Source: Aestuariivirga litoralis (GTDB lineage: Bacteria > Pseudomonadota > Alphaproteobacteria > Rhizobiales > Aestuariivirgaceae). From it: a stretch of 64,000 nucleotides of DNA. Under the pieces are notes generated by a model, which ran no database searches, was not told the origin of the DNA, and worked only from the letters and a program-made list of their open reading frames with translations. Positions 34,873 through 41,632 of this stretch are shown here, in pieces. Within the stretch, counting starts at the first letter, position 1; each line of letters starts with the position of its first letter. Both the position numbers and the translations under genes were made by a program. The DNA lies in assembly GCF_015714715.1 (NCBI RefSeq), contig NZ_WAHS01000001.1, positions 1,240,001 to 1,304,000 on the forward strand, in the 5' to 3' direction.

Positions 34873-35414
34873 AACCTGCTGACCAACCATCTATCGAACG
34901 CGGTATCGCGGCGATAGGCGAATTGCACAATCAGGGCGGCGATAAGGGCAACGCCCGCGCCGCCCGCAATGTCGCTCACATAGTGCATGCCGACATAGAT
35001 CCGCGAGACGCAGACCAGCGCCGCCATGGCGGCAAGAACTAAAGTCCAGACTGGCACCACACGGTTCAGCAAAAGGGCAAAGACAATGCTGGTTGAGGCA
35101 ATGGCATGATCGGATGGGAATGACCAATCAGCCGTTGGCGGAACGATCAGATGGCTGACGCCGGCTTCATAGGGCCGGATGCGATGGATGAAGAGCAGCA
35201 TGATCTGCGCGCTGCCCAGGCCAAGCAGGAACGACATGCCTGCCGCGATGCATCCATGCCGCACTTCCTGTGCCGGGCTTCCCAGCCACCACAGCGCGAT
35301 GACGAACAGCACCATCAGCGGCACGCCATAAGTGGTCGTGGCTAAAGCCACTGGGTCCAGAAGGTCATTCTGCCCTGCCGGTGCATTAATCCATTGGGTG
35401 ATCGCATTATCCAT
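34869..35414 (-). CDS. PAP2-family membrane phosphatase
   Basis: Integral membrane phosphatase, possibly an undecaprenyl-diphosphate or phosphatidate phosphatase, 181 residues with about five membrane segments. Motif 2 (SFPSDHA) and motif 3 (SRIYVGMHYVSD) are intact. In motif 1 (HRIRPYEAG) the Arg-Pro is present but the lysine expected seven residues before that Arg is a leucine, so activity may be altered. The start codon lies inside a perfect hairpin. It is downstream of the homocysteine methyltransferase gene on the same strand. Confidence 0.8.
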   Translation of the reverse strand: MDNAITQWINAPAGQNDLLDPVALATTTYGVPLMVLFVIALWWLGSPAQEVRHGCIAAGMSFLLGLGSAQIMLLFIHRIRPYEAGVSHLIVPPTADWSFPSDHAIASTSIVFALLLNRVVPVWTLVLAAMAALVCVSRIYVGMHYVSDIAGGAGVALIAALIVQFAYRRDTAFDRWLVSRF

Positions 35415-35437
35415 GGCGTGAGCTTATCACGCCATGG
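35411..35437 (-). promoter_or_regulatory. Perfect hairpin covering the PAP2 start codon
   Basis: CCATGGCGTGA (35411-35421) and TCACGCCATGG (35427-35437) form an 11-bp stem with a 5-nt loop. In the message the ATG of the PAP2 gene is in the 3' arm, so folding would hide it. No T-run follows, so it is not a standard terminator. It fits translational control or coupling to the upstream methyltransferase message. Confidence 0.55.
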
Positions 35438-35460
35438 CTTAGGTGAGACTTAAGAAAAGG

Positions 35461-36474
35461 TCAGGTGCGGCGGCGTTCACGCTTGGCAGCACCAGCTGCG
35501 GCGGTATCCACGCCCTTCGCCAACTGAGACACGGCACCCAGCTTTTCCTCGACATAGGCAATCGAAGGGGCTGCGCCCTTGCTGTGGCCTTCGAGTGCTT
35601 TGCGCATCGATGCCAGATGGTCCGGGCTGGTGCCACAGCAGCCGCCGATGATGCGGGCCCCGGCATCGAATGCGATGCGGGCATAATCGGCCATCAATTC
35701 CGGTGTGCCGGAATAATGGATGTGGCCATCATGATATTGCGGGATGCCGCAATTGCCCTTGGCCACCACGATTGCATCCGGGCGTTCTTCAACAATACCC
35801 ATGACAGTGGCGACGAGTTCCGAAGCGCCGGTACCGCAATTGGCGCCAATGGCGGCTGGCATCACAGCAAGGTCATTGGTCAGTTTGCCAAAGGCATGCG
35901 GGGTGATGCCCATCATGGTGCGGCCATTGGTGTCGAAGCTCATGGTGGTGACGATCGGCAGGCCAGCTTTCGATGCACCCTCGACAGCGGCGCGCAGCTC
36001 TTCTTCCGACGACATGGTTTCAATCCACAGCACATCAGCGCCGCCTTCTTTCAGGGCCTTGCCCTGCTCTTCAAAGGCAACAACGCCGTCTGCATAGGAG
36101 AAAGTGCCAACGGGTTCGAAGATTTCGCCGGTGGGGCCCATTGAGCCAGCCACATAGACTGCGCGGCCGGCAGCATCAGCCTCGGCGCGGGCGTTCTTGG
36201 CGGCGGCGATGTTGATCTCGCGCACTTGGTCCTGGGCATTGTGCAGTTTCAGGCGGTGGCGGTTGCCACCGAAGGAATTGGTGAGAACGATATCGGCACC
36301 CGCTGCGATGAAGCGCTTGTGCAGATCGCGCACTTTGCCAGGATGTTCAAAATTCCACATTTCCGGCGCATCGCCCGATTCCAGGCCCATCTGGAAGTAA
36401 TTGGTGCCAGTGGCACCATCGGCCAAAAGCCAGGGGCGGGTGTTCAGGGCTTCAGTGAAAGACGGGCGGGACAT
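35461..36474 (-). CDS. bmt: Homocysteine S-methyltransferase (Bmt type)
   Basis: Zn-dependent TIM-barrel enzyme that methylates homocysteine to methionine, 337 residues. The Zn-binding cysteines are Cys213 (GANCGTG) and the Cys279-Cys280 pair (GGCCGTS); DGATGTNYFQ and LTNSFGGNRHRL are family blocks. Rhizobial enzymes of this type use glycine betaine or work with a corrinoid protein as a split methionine synthase. A corrinoid protein gene 3 kb away favours the second possibility. The gene has the SahR-type palindrome 17 nt before its ATG, so it is probably co-regulated with metF. Confidence 0.88.
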   Translation of the reverse strand: MSRPSFTEALNTRPWLLADGATGTNYFQMGLESGDAPEMWNFEHPGKVRDLHKRFIAAGADIVLTNSFGGNRHRLKLHNAQDQVREINIAAAKNARAEADAAGRAVYVAGSMGPTGEIFEPVGTFSYADGVVAFEEQGKALKEGGADVLWIETMSSEEELRAAVEGASKAGLPIVTTMSFDTNGRTMMGITPHAFGKLTNDLAVMPAAIGANCGTGASELVATVMGIVEERPDAIVVAKGNCGIPQYHDGHIHYSGTPELMADYARIAFDAGARIIGGCCGTSPDHLASMRKALEGHSKGAAPSIAYVEEKLGAVSQLAKGVDTAAAGAAKRERRRT

Positions 36475-36491
36475 GTGGACCTCTCAAAACT

Positions 36492-36511
36492 ATATAAAGA
36501 TATCTTTATAT
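36492..36511. promoter_or_regulatory. SahR-type operator upstream of the homocysteine methyltransferase gene
   Basis: ATATAAAGATATCTTTATAT is a perfect 20-bp palindrome. It differs at one position from the element before the regulator-metF operon and has the same 17-nt spacing to the start codon. On the coding strand the shared sequence continues as AGTTTTG. Confidence 0.8.
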
Positions 36512-36570
36512 GATTTCCGACAGTGCGGCAAGCCTAGAAGTTAACGCACAATCATTGCGTTGTCCCGGCC

Positions 36571-37218
36571 TCAACGGCGCTCGGCGGCTTTTCCCGCCAA
36601 AGTATAGATGGCGGCGGGGGCCGGCGCGGACTGGCCGAAATCGGGCACGCTGTAATCCGCCAGCTTGACCAAAGCTTCGCGCGGCAGGGATTTGCGGTTC
36701 GGATCGCCGATCAGGACCTGCACGCGGCATGTTTGAAGGAAAGCCAAGTTGCGCTTTGCCAGCGCCTCATCGTAGAACAAGTCGCCCACTGTAATGACGT
36801 CGGCATCCACCGCCAGAGCGAGGGCATCGCCCTGCTCCACTTCAATCTGAACATTGTTGGCCTGCGCATTCAGCCGCGCGGCGGCGACGGCATGCGGATC
36901 AATATCAATTGCTGTCACCTTGGCACCGACCTTGGCCGCAGCAATGGCGACGACGCCGGAGCCCGTGCCGATATCCCTGACATTCTTACCGGCCACCAGT
37001 TCCGGATGATCCAGCAAGTAGCACGCCAGCACCGTGCCGCCGGCCCAGCCATAGGCCCAGTAAGGGGGCGGCGCGTCTTCACCCAGAAAGGATGTGAGGC
37101 CACTTTTGGGATGCGCCTGATAAAGCAAAATCTCAGGCACCGCCTTCGCAGGTGCGAGGACGAGATGCGTTTTTATGTAGGCTGCAATGTCTGCCACGGG
37201 TCTAGCCAATGAGATCAA
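36571..37218 (-). CDS. Protein lysine methyltransferase, METTL20/ETFB type
   Basis: Seven-beta-strand methyltransferase. The segment YWAYGWAGG, motif [31 protein letters not shown] and the GDLFYD motif match the METTL20 group, whose bacterial member in Agrobacterium methylates electron transfer flavoprotein beta and ribosomal protein L7/L12. Substrate here is inferred. The start is unclear: TTG at 37218 (AGG 6 nt upstream, 215 residues) avoids the 18-bp palindrome. An ATG at 37263 would place that palindrome inside the gene and overlap the ATG of the divergent regulator. Confidence 0.75.
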   Translation of the reverse strand: MISLARPVADIAAYIKTHLVLAPAKAVPEILLYQAHPKSGLTSFLGEDAPPPYWAYGWAGGTVLACYLLDHPELVAGKNVRDIGTGSGVVAIAAAKVGAKVTAIDIDPHAVAAARLNAQANNVQIEVEQGDALALAVDADVITVGDLFYDEALAKRNLAFLQTCRVQVLIGDPNRKSLPREALVKLADYSVPDFGQSAPAPAAIYTLAGKAAERR

Positions 37219-37220
37219 AC

Positions 37221-37238
37221 TGGACCTATATAGGTCCA
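37221..37238. promoter_or_regulatory. Perfect 18-bp palindrome between divergent genes
   Basis: TGGACCTATATAGGTCCA is self-complementary over its whole length and contains TATATA at its centre. It is 23 nt before the ATG of the MocR regulator gene and next to the start of the methyltransferase gene. It is a likely operator for the MocR protein itself. Confidence 0.6.
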
Positions 37239-37261
37239 ATTCTGTTTGAAAGTCTTCCTCC

Positions 37262-38737
37262 ATGCGTGACTGGCTGATCCATATCAAGCGCGGCGAATAT
37301 GCTTCGCTGCAAACGCAGATTCGTGAGGCGCTGGTTTCGGCCATCCTGGACCGCCAGTTGGACCAGCAGGAACCCATCCCCTCTACCCGCAAGATGGCCA
37401 AATCGCTCGGCGTGTCGCGCAACACGGTGGTGCTGGCCTATCAGGGCTTGCTGGATGATGGCTATCTTCTGGCCAAGCAGCGCTCAGGCTATTTCGTTTC
37501 CGACAAGGCGCTGGAAGATCATATGCCGAAGGCGCGCAAAGCTGCCTCGCCAGAAAAGCCGAAGGGCACAGGCCTCAATTGGGAAAGGCTGGTCAATAAG
37601 CATCCCTCGCACCAGCCCAATACCGTGAAGGTGCGGAATTGGCAGGATTTCGCCTATCCCTTTATCTATGGCCAGGTGGACCATACGCTGTTTCCGCTGG
37701 CTGAATGGCGCGATTGCACCAGGCAGGCGCTGGGCAAGAAATGGCTGGGCGACTGGACCAATGACTTCACCAATGAGGATGACCCGCTGCTGGTCGAGCA
37801 GATCCGCCGCCGCATTCTGCCCCGGCGTGGGATCATGGCGCATGACGATGAAATCCTCGTCACGCTGGGCGCGCAGAATGCAATCTATCTGATCACCAGT
37901 CTGCTGGTGAACCAAGACACGCGCGTGGTGATGGAAGAGCCGGGCTATCCGGACATGCGCAACATTTTCCAGCTGCGCAGCCAGAATGTGGGCCTTGCAC
38001 CAGTGGATCAATCGGGCTTGATGTTGGGGCCGGAGCTCGACAATGCGCAGATTGTTTATACTACACCGAGCCATCAATTCCCGACCACGGTGACGATGCC
38101 GCTGGAGCGGCGCATGGCTTTGTTGAAGAAAGCTTCGGAGAAAAACTTCATCGTCGTTGAAGACGATTACGAGTTCGAGACCAATTATGTGAACGAGCCC
38201 TGCCCCGCGCTCAAATCGCTCGATGATGACGGGCGGGTAATCTATGTGGGCTCGCTGTCGAAAACCTTGTTCCCCGGGCTGCGGCTGGGATTTATGGTGG
38301 CGCCGAAAGCGCTGATCGCAGAAGCCCGCGCGCTGCGCCGTTTGATGGTGCGCCATGCGCCGTCCAACAACCAGCGCACGGCGGCACTGTTTCTGTCGCT
38401 CGGCCATCACGATGCGCTGATCCGCAAATTGCATAAGGCGTATCGCACCCGTTGGGAAATCATGGGGGCTGCTTTGTCGAAGCATTTGCCATCGTCGGCG
38501 CGCAATCCATCATTCGGTGGCACGTCCTATTGGGTGAAAGGCCCGGCGAAGCTCGATGCCGATGCGCTGTCGCAAGCGGCAACGGCCAAAGGCGTGCTGA
38601 TCAATCCTGGGCGCATCTGCTTTGGCGCTGCTCAAGCGCCGCGCAATTACTTCCGCCTCGCCTTTTCCTCCATTGATGAAAAGAAGATCGAGCCCGGCAT
38701 CAAACTGTTATCGGAACTGATCAAGCAACCGTCATGA
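37262..38737 (+). CDS. MocR/PdxR-type GntR-family regulator with aminotransferase domain
   Basis: Transcription factor of 491 residues. Residues 10-80 are a GntR winged helix ([21 protein letters not shown]). Residues 130-485 are a fold-type I aminotransferase domain with the PLP lysine in [14 protein letters not shown] and VVEDDYEFE as the cofactor Asp block. Such proteins sense PLP or an amino compound through PLP. The gene ends in a 4-nt overlap with a DMT exporter gene, a common MocR target, and has a palindrome upstream. No clear Shine-Dalgarno is seen before the ATG. Confidence 0.88.
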   Translation: MRDWLIHIKRGEYASLQTQIREALVSAILDRQLDQQEPIPSTRKMAKSLGVSRNTVVLAYQGLLDDGYLLAKQRSGYFVSDKALEDHMPKARKAASPEKPKGTGLNWERLVNKHPSHQPNTVKVRNWQDFAYPFIYGQVDHTLFPLAEWRDCTRQALGKKWLGDWTNDFTNEDDPLLVEQIRRRILPRRGIMAHDDEILVTLGAQNAIYLITSLLVNQDTRVVMEEPGYPDMRNIFQLRSQNVGLAPVDQSGLMLGPELDNAQIVYTTPSHQFPTTVTMPLERRMALLKKASEKNFIVVEDDYEFETNYVNEPCPALKSLDDDGRVIYVGSLSKTLFPGLRLGFMVAPKALIAEARALRRLMVRHAPSNNQRTAALFLSLGHHDALIRKLHKAYRTRWEIMGAALSKHLPSSARNPSFGGTSYWVKGPAKLDADALSQAATAKGVLINPGRICFGAAQAPRNYFRLAFSSIDEKKIEPGIKLLSELIKQPS

Positions 38738-39672
38738 CTGCCGATAACAAGCCGCGGGCCGCGGCCTATCTTCTGTCCGGAATTTTCTTTGCCACCTCGC
38801 AGGACGCGCTGGTAAAGGCGATGAATGCCGGTTACCCAACTTGGGAAACCATCATGTTCCGCGGCATCATTGCAATGGCGCTGTTCATGGCTTGGGGTGC
38901 GTGGAACGGGCGCAATTTGTTCCGTTTGCCGCGTGGTTCGAGCCTGATCGTGTGGCGCGGTTTCCTGCTGTTCACATCCTATCTGGGCTTTTGCCTGGCG
39001 ATTGCCACGCTGCCGCTGGCGAATGCGACTGCGCTGTATTTCACCATGCCGTTCTTCGTGGGCGCATTGGCGGGACCTGTGCTCGGTGAAAAGGTTCCGG
39101 CTTATCGTTGGATTGCCATTGCGCTGGGTTTCTGCGGCGTGCTGATTAGTGTGCGGCCGGGTGGGGAAAGCTTTCAGCCTTCCGCATTGCTCGCCATCTA
39201 TTCCGGCTTTTCCTATGCCATTGCCCAGTTGATTGGCCGCAAGGTGAAGGTGGTGGTTGATCCGCTGGTCGTCGCTAATATGCAGAGCGTTTGTTACCTG
39301 CTCGGCTCTGTGGTTTTGGGCATTGTGATTACTGCGTTGAAGATCGATGCCAGTGCTACGCCTGCGCTGGCGGCACTCACCGCTGAATTCGCTTGGCCCA
39401 GCCTTCGCGACTTTGCGGTTATGGTGGCCATTGGCGTGTTCGCAATGGTCTCTACGGTGTTCTTTGTACGGGCCTACTTCTCGGCACCCGTGAACTTCGT
39501 GGCTCCGCTGGAATATTCGGCGATCATCACAGCCACGATTTTCGGGATCACGCTGTTCGGCGATTATCCGGATTTCTACACGCTGCTCGGTGCGGCCATC
39601 GTGATCGGTGCCGGCCTGTTCATGATTGCGATGGACCAGCGCCGGGCGGGACCCATTCAGGTGACGGGATAA
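38734..39672 (+). CDS. EamA/DMT-superfamily transporter
   Basis: A 312-residue protein with ten hydrophobic segments in two EamA halves. The conserved GNATALYF-like stretch (LANATALYFTMPFFVGAL) and the second-half FVAPLEYSAIITATIFG segment are typical of exporters related to S-adenosylmethionine and amino acid carriers. It is coupled to the MocR gene by a 4-nt overlap, which suggests the exported compound is linked to what that regulator senses. The 3' end overlaps the convergent Lrp gene by 16 nt. Confidence 0.82.
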   Translation: MTADNKPRAAAYLLSGIFFATSQDALVKAMNAGYPTWETIMFRGIIAMALFMAWGAWNGRNLFRLPRGSSLIVWRGFLLFTSYLGFCLAIATLPLANATALYFTMPFFVGALAGPVLGEKVPAYRWIAIALGFCGVLISVRPGGESFQPSALLAIYSGFSYAIAQLIGRKVKVVVDPLVVANMQSVCYLLGSVVLGIVITALKIDASATPALAALTAEFAWPSLRDFAVMVAIGVFAMVSTVFFVRAYFSAPVNFVAPLEYSAIITATIFGITLFGDYPDFYTLLGAAIVIGAGLFMIAMDQRRAGPIQVTG

Positions 39673-40127
39673 CCGCCCCAGCTTTTTACCGCGCGCAAGG
39701 CGAGTGATGATTGCAGGCGCTGCAGGCCCGGCAAGCGCGAGAGTTTGGTGCGGTGGATGCGCTCATAGTCGCTGGCATCGGCAGCGGCCACGCGCAGCAA
39801 ATAGTCAAACTGCCCGCTCATCAAATGGCATTCCAGAATTTCCGGCGTGCGCTGGACGGCCTTTTCAAATTTCTCGAAGGCTTCTTCGGTTTGCGCAGTG
39901 AGAGATACTTCGCAGAAGAATTCATTGGCCAAACCAAGTGCGCGGCCATCGAGACGCGCCGCATAGCCGATGATCACGCCCTGCTCTTCCAGCAGCTTCA
40001 CCCGCCGGTGGCAGGAGGATGCCGACAACCCCGCTTTTTCCGCCAGTTCCGCTAGTGGCATGGTGGCGCGGCGTTGCAATTCGGCGAGGATGATTTTGTC
40101 AGATTTGTCGCGTTTTTCGAATTTCAT
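39657..40127 (-). CDS. Lrp/AsnC-family regulator
   Basis: A 156-residue transcription factor. The N-terminal HTH reads PLAELAEKAGLSASSCHRRVKLLEEQG (residues 23-49, shown in two parts by its helices), followed by the GYAARLDGRALGL linker and the RAM ligand-binding domain (ILECHLMSGQFDYLLRV). It is divergent from alanine dehydrogenase, the standard arrangement in which an Lrp/AldR protein activates ald in response to alanine. Confidence 0.9.
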   Translation of the reverse strand: MKFEKRDKSDKIILAELQRRATMPLAELAEKAGLSASSCHRRVKLLEEQGVIIGYAARLDGRALGLANEFFCEVSLTAQTEEAFEKFEKAVQRTPEILECHLMSGQFDYLLRVAAADASDYERIHRTKLSRLPGLQRLQSSLALRAVKSWGGYPVT

Positions 40128-40143
40128 GCCGAATAACTAGCAC

Positions 40144-40153
40144 ATTCCGGAAT
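40144..40153. promoter_or_regulatory. Short palindrome between lrp-type gene and ald
   Basis: ATTCCGGAAT, a perfect 10-bp palindrome followed by an AT-rich run, lies in the 122-bp divergent spacer 17 nt from the regulator's start codon. It is a candidate Lrp-type binding site; the evidence is position and symmetry only. Confidence 0.35.
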
Positions 40154-40249
40154 ATTTTTCCAAGCCGGGCTATGTACAGCTGCAAGTTTGGAAGAAACCG
40201 CCAGCCATCTGCCCCTAGTCTCTGGCATCGCATCCAACGGAGAAAACCC

Positions 40250-41365
40250 ATGCTCATCGGCCTGCCCAAGGAAATCAAAAATCACGAATACCGCGTTGGC
40301 CTGACACCGCTGTCGGTGCGTGAGCTGGTGCGCCATGGCCACAAGGTGATGGTGGAAAAGAATGCCGGTTCTGGGATCGGTTCTTCCGACGCAGATTACA
40401 CGACCGCAGGTGCTTCGATCATTGACGGGCCGAAAGAGATTTTCGCCAAAGCCGACATGATCGTGAAGGTGAAAGAGCCGCAGGCTGCCGAGCGCGCCAT
40501 GCTGCGTGACGGGCAGATCCTCTATACCTATTTGCATCTCGCTCCCGATCCGGAACAGACCAAAGATCTGGTGAAATCAGGTGCCATCTGCATCGCCTAT
40601 GAAACGGTGACCAATGCCCGTGGCGGCCTGCCGCTGCTGGCCCCGATGAGCCAAGTGGCTGGCCGCATGTCGGTGCAGTCGGGCGCGCATTGCTTGGAAA
40701 AGGCGCAAGGCGGGCGCGGCATGTTGCTGGGCGGTGTTCCCGGCGTGGCCCCTGCCAAAGTCGTCATCCTCGGCGGCGGCGTGGTGGGCACCAATGCGGC
40801 AGCGATTGCGCTGGGCATGGGCGCTGATGTGACGATCATCGAACGTTCCACCGATCGGATGGAAGAATTGACCGCGCGTTTTGGCCTGTCGTTGAAGACG
40901 CTGTATTCCACCCAGAGTGTAATTGAAGACGAATGTGCCACAGCTGATCTGGTGATCGGCGGCGTGCTGATCCCAGGTGCTGCTGCACCCAAGCTGATCA
41001 CCAAGGCGATGCTGAAAGACTGGAAGCCAGGCTCAGTATTTGTGGACGTGGCCATTGACCAGGGCGGCTGTGCCGAAACCTCACATGCCACCACCCATGC
41101 CGAGCCGACCTATGTGGTGGACGGTGTCATTCACTATTGCGTGGCCAACATGCCGGGCGGTGTGGCCCGCACTTCAACCTTTGCGCTGAACAATGCCACG
41201 CTGCCCTTCGCTGTGGCCATTGCCGACAAGGGCTGGAAAAAGGCGCTGGCTGATGATGCCCATCTGCGCAATGGACTAAATGTTGCTTCTGGCAAAGTGA
41301 CCTACAAGGCTGTGGCCCAGGACCTTGGCTATGACTACGTTCCGGCAGAAAAGCTGACGGCTTAG
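40250..41365 (+). CDS. ald: Alanine dehydrogenase
   Basis: NAD-dependent enzyme that interconverts L-alanine and pyruvate plus ammonia. The start at 40250 gives 371 residues beginning [20 protein letters not shown], the invariant family N-terminus. Other marks are VKVKEPQ with the catalytic Lys, YLHLAPD with the catalytic His, and the NAD loop [13 protein letters not shown]. The upstream Lrp-type gene probably controls it. The MctP-type symporter at 19890 could supply alanine or pyruvate, but this link is only inferred. Confidence 0.97.
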   Translation: MLIGLPKEIKNHEYRVGLTPLSVRELVRHGHKVMVEKNAGSGIGSSDADYTTAGASIIDGPKEIFAKADMIVKVKEPQAAERAMLRDGQILYTYLHLAPDPEQTKDLVKSGAICIAYETVTNARGGLPLLAPMSQVAGRMSVQSGAHCLEKAQGGRGMLLGGVPGVAPAKVVILGGGVVGTNAAAIALGMGADVTIIERSTDRMEELTARFGLSLKTLYSTQSVIEDECATADLVIGGVLIPGAAAPKLITKAMLKDWKPGSVFVDVAIDQGGCAETSHATTHAEPTYVVDGVIHYCVANMPGGVARTSTFALNNATLPFAVAIADKGWKKALADDAHLRNGLNVASGKVTYKAVAQDLGYDYVPAEKLTA

Positions 41366-41472
41366 GCCGCCAGCACCGCCACAGGCGCCAGGATCGCCAG
41401 GCCCATGCACAGGGCCAGGACGAAGAACAGCCGACGTGTCTTTCCGCGTTCAATGTCTCTCATGGGGAGCAT
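41362..41472 (-). CDS. Putative 36-residue membrane peptide
   Basis: A small open frame with a basic N-terminus (MRDIERGKTRR) and one hydrophobic helix ([22 protein letters not shown]). The ATG at 41472 has GGGGA 4 nt upstream; an in-frame ATG at 41463 is the alternative. A perfect CtrA-type box lies 64 nt upstream on the same strand side. It overlaps the convergent ald stop by 4 nt, as many real genes here do. Without homologues the call remains tentative. Confidence 0.4.
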   Translation of the reverse strand: MLPMRDIERGKTRRLFFVLALCMGLAILAPVAVLAA

Positions 41473-41535
41473 TGTTCCCCGATTCTGCCTTTCGGAAAAT
41501 GATTCTTTTCAAAGGCTTGGCGCTGGCTCGACATC

Positions 41536-41550
41536 TTAACAACCTCTTAA
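41536..41550. promoter_or_regulatory. Perfect CtrA-type box (TTAA-N7-TTAA)
   Basis: TTAACAACCTCTTAA has the exact 7-nt spacing of the CtrA consensus and is followed by CGG. It lies in the spacer between the small membrane peptide gene and the 3' end of the sulfotransferase fusion gene, so the peptide gene is its only likely target. Confidence 0.45.
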
Positions 41551-41632
41551 CGGAGACAGTCGCGTCTCGTCTTGTTGTTGCTTTTAGATACCTTCGCCTG
41601 AGCCCCCGCTGAACCCTTGATTCATTTGGGAT

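Noticed and set aside
37484-38485. Minus-strand reading frame of 333 codons inside the MocR gene
   Set aside because: Opposite a clear two-domain regulator; product is His/Arg/Gln-rich with no recognisable domain.
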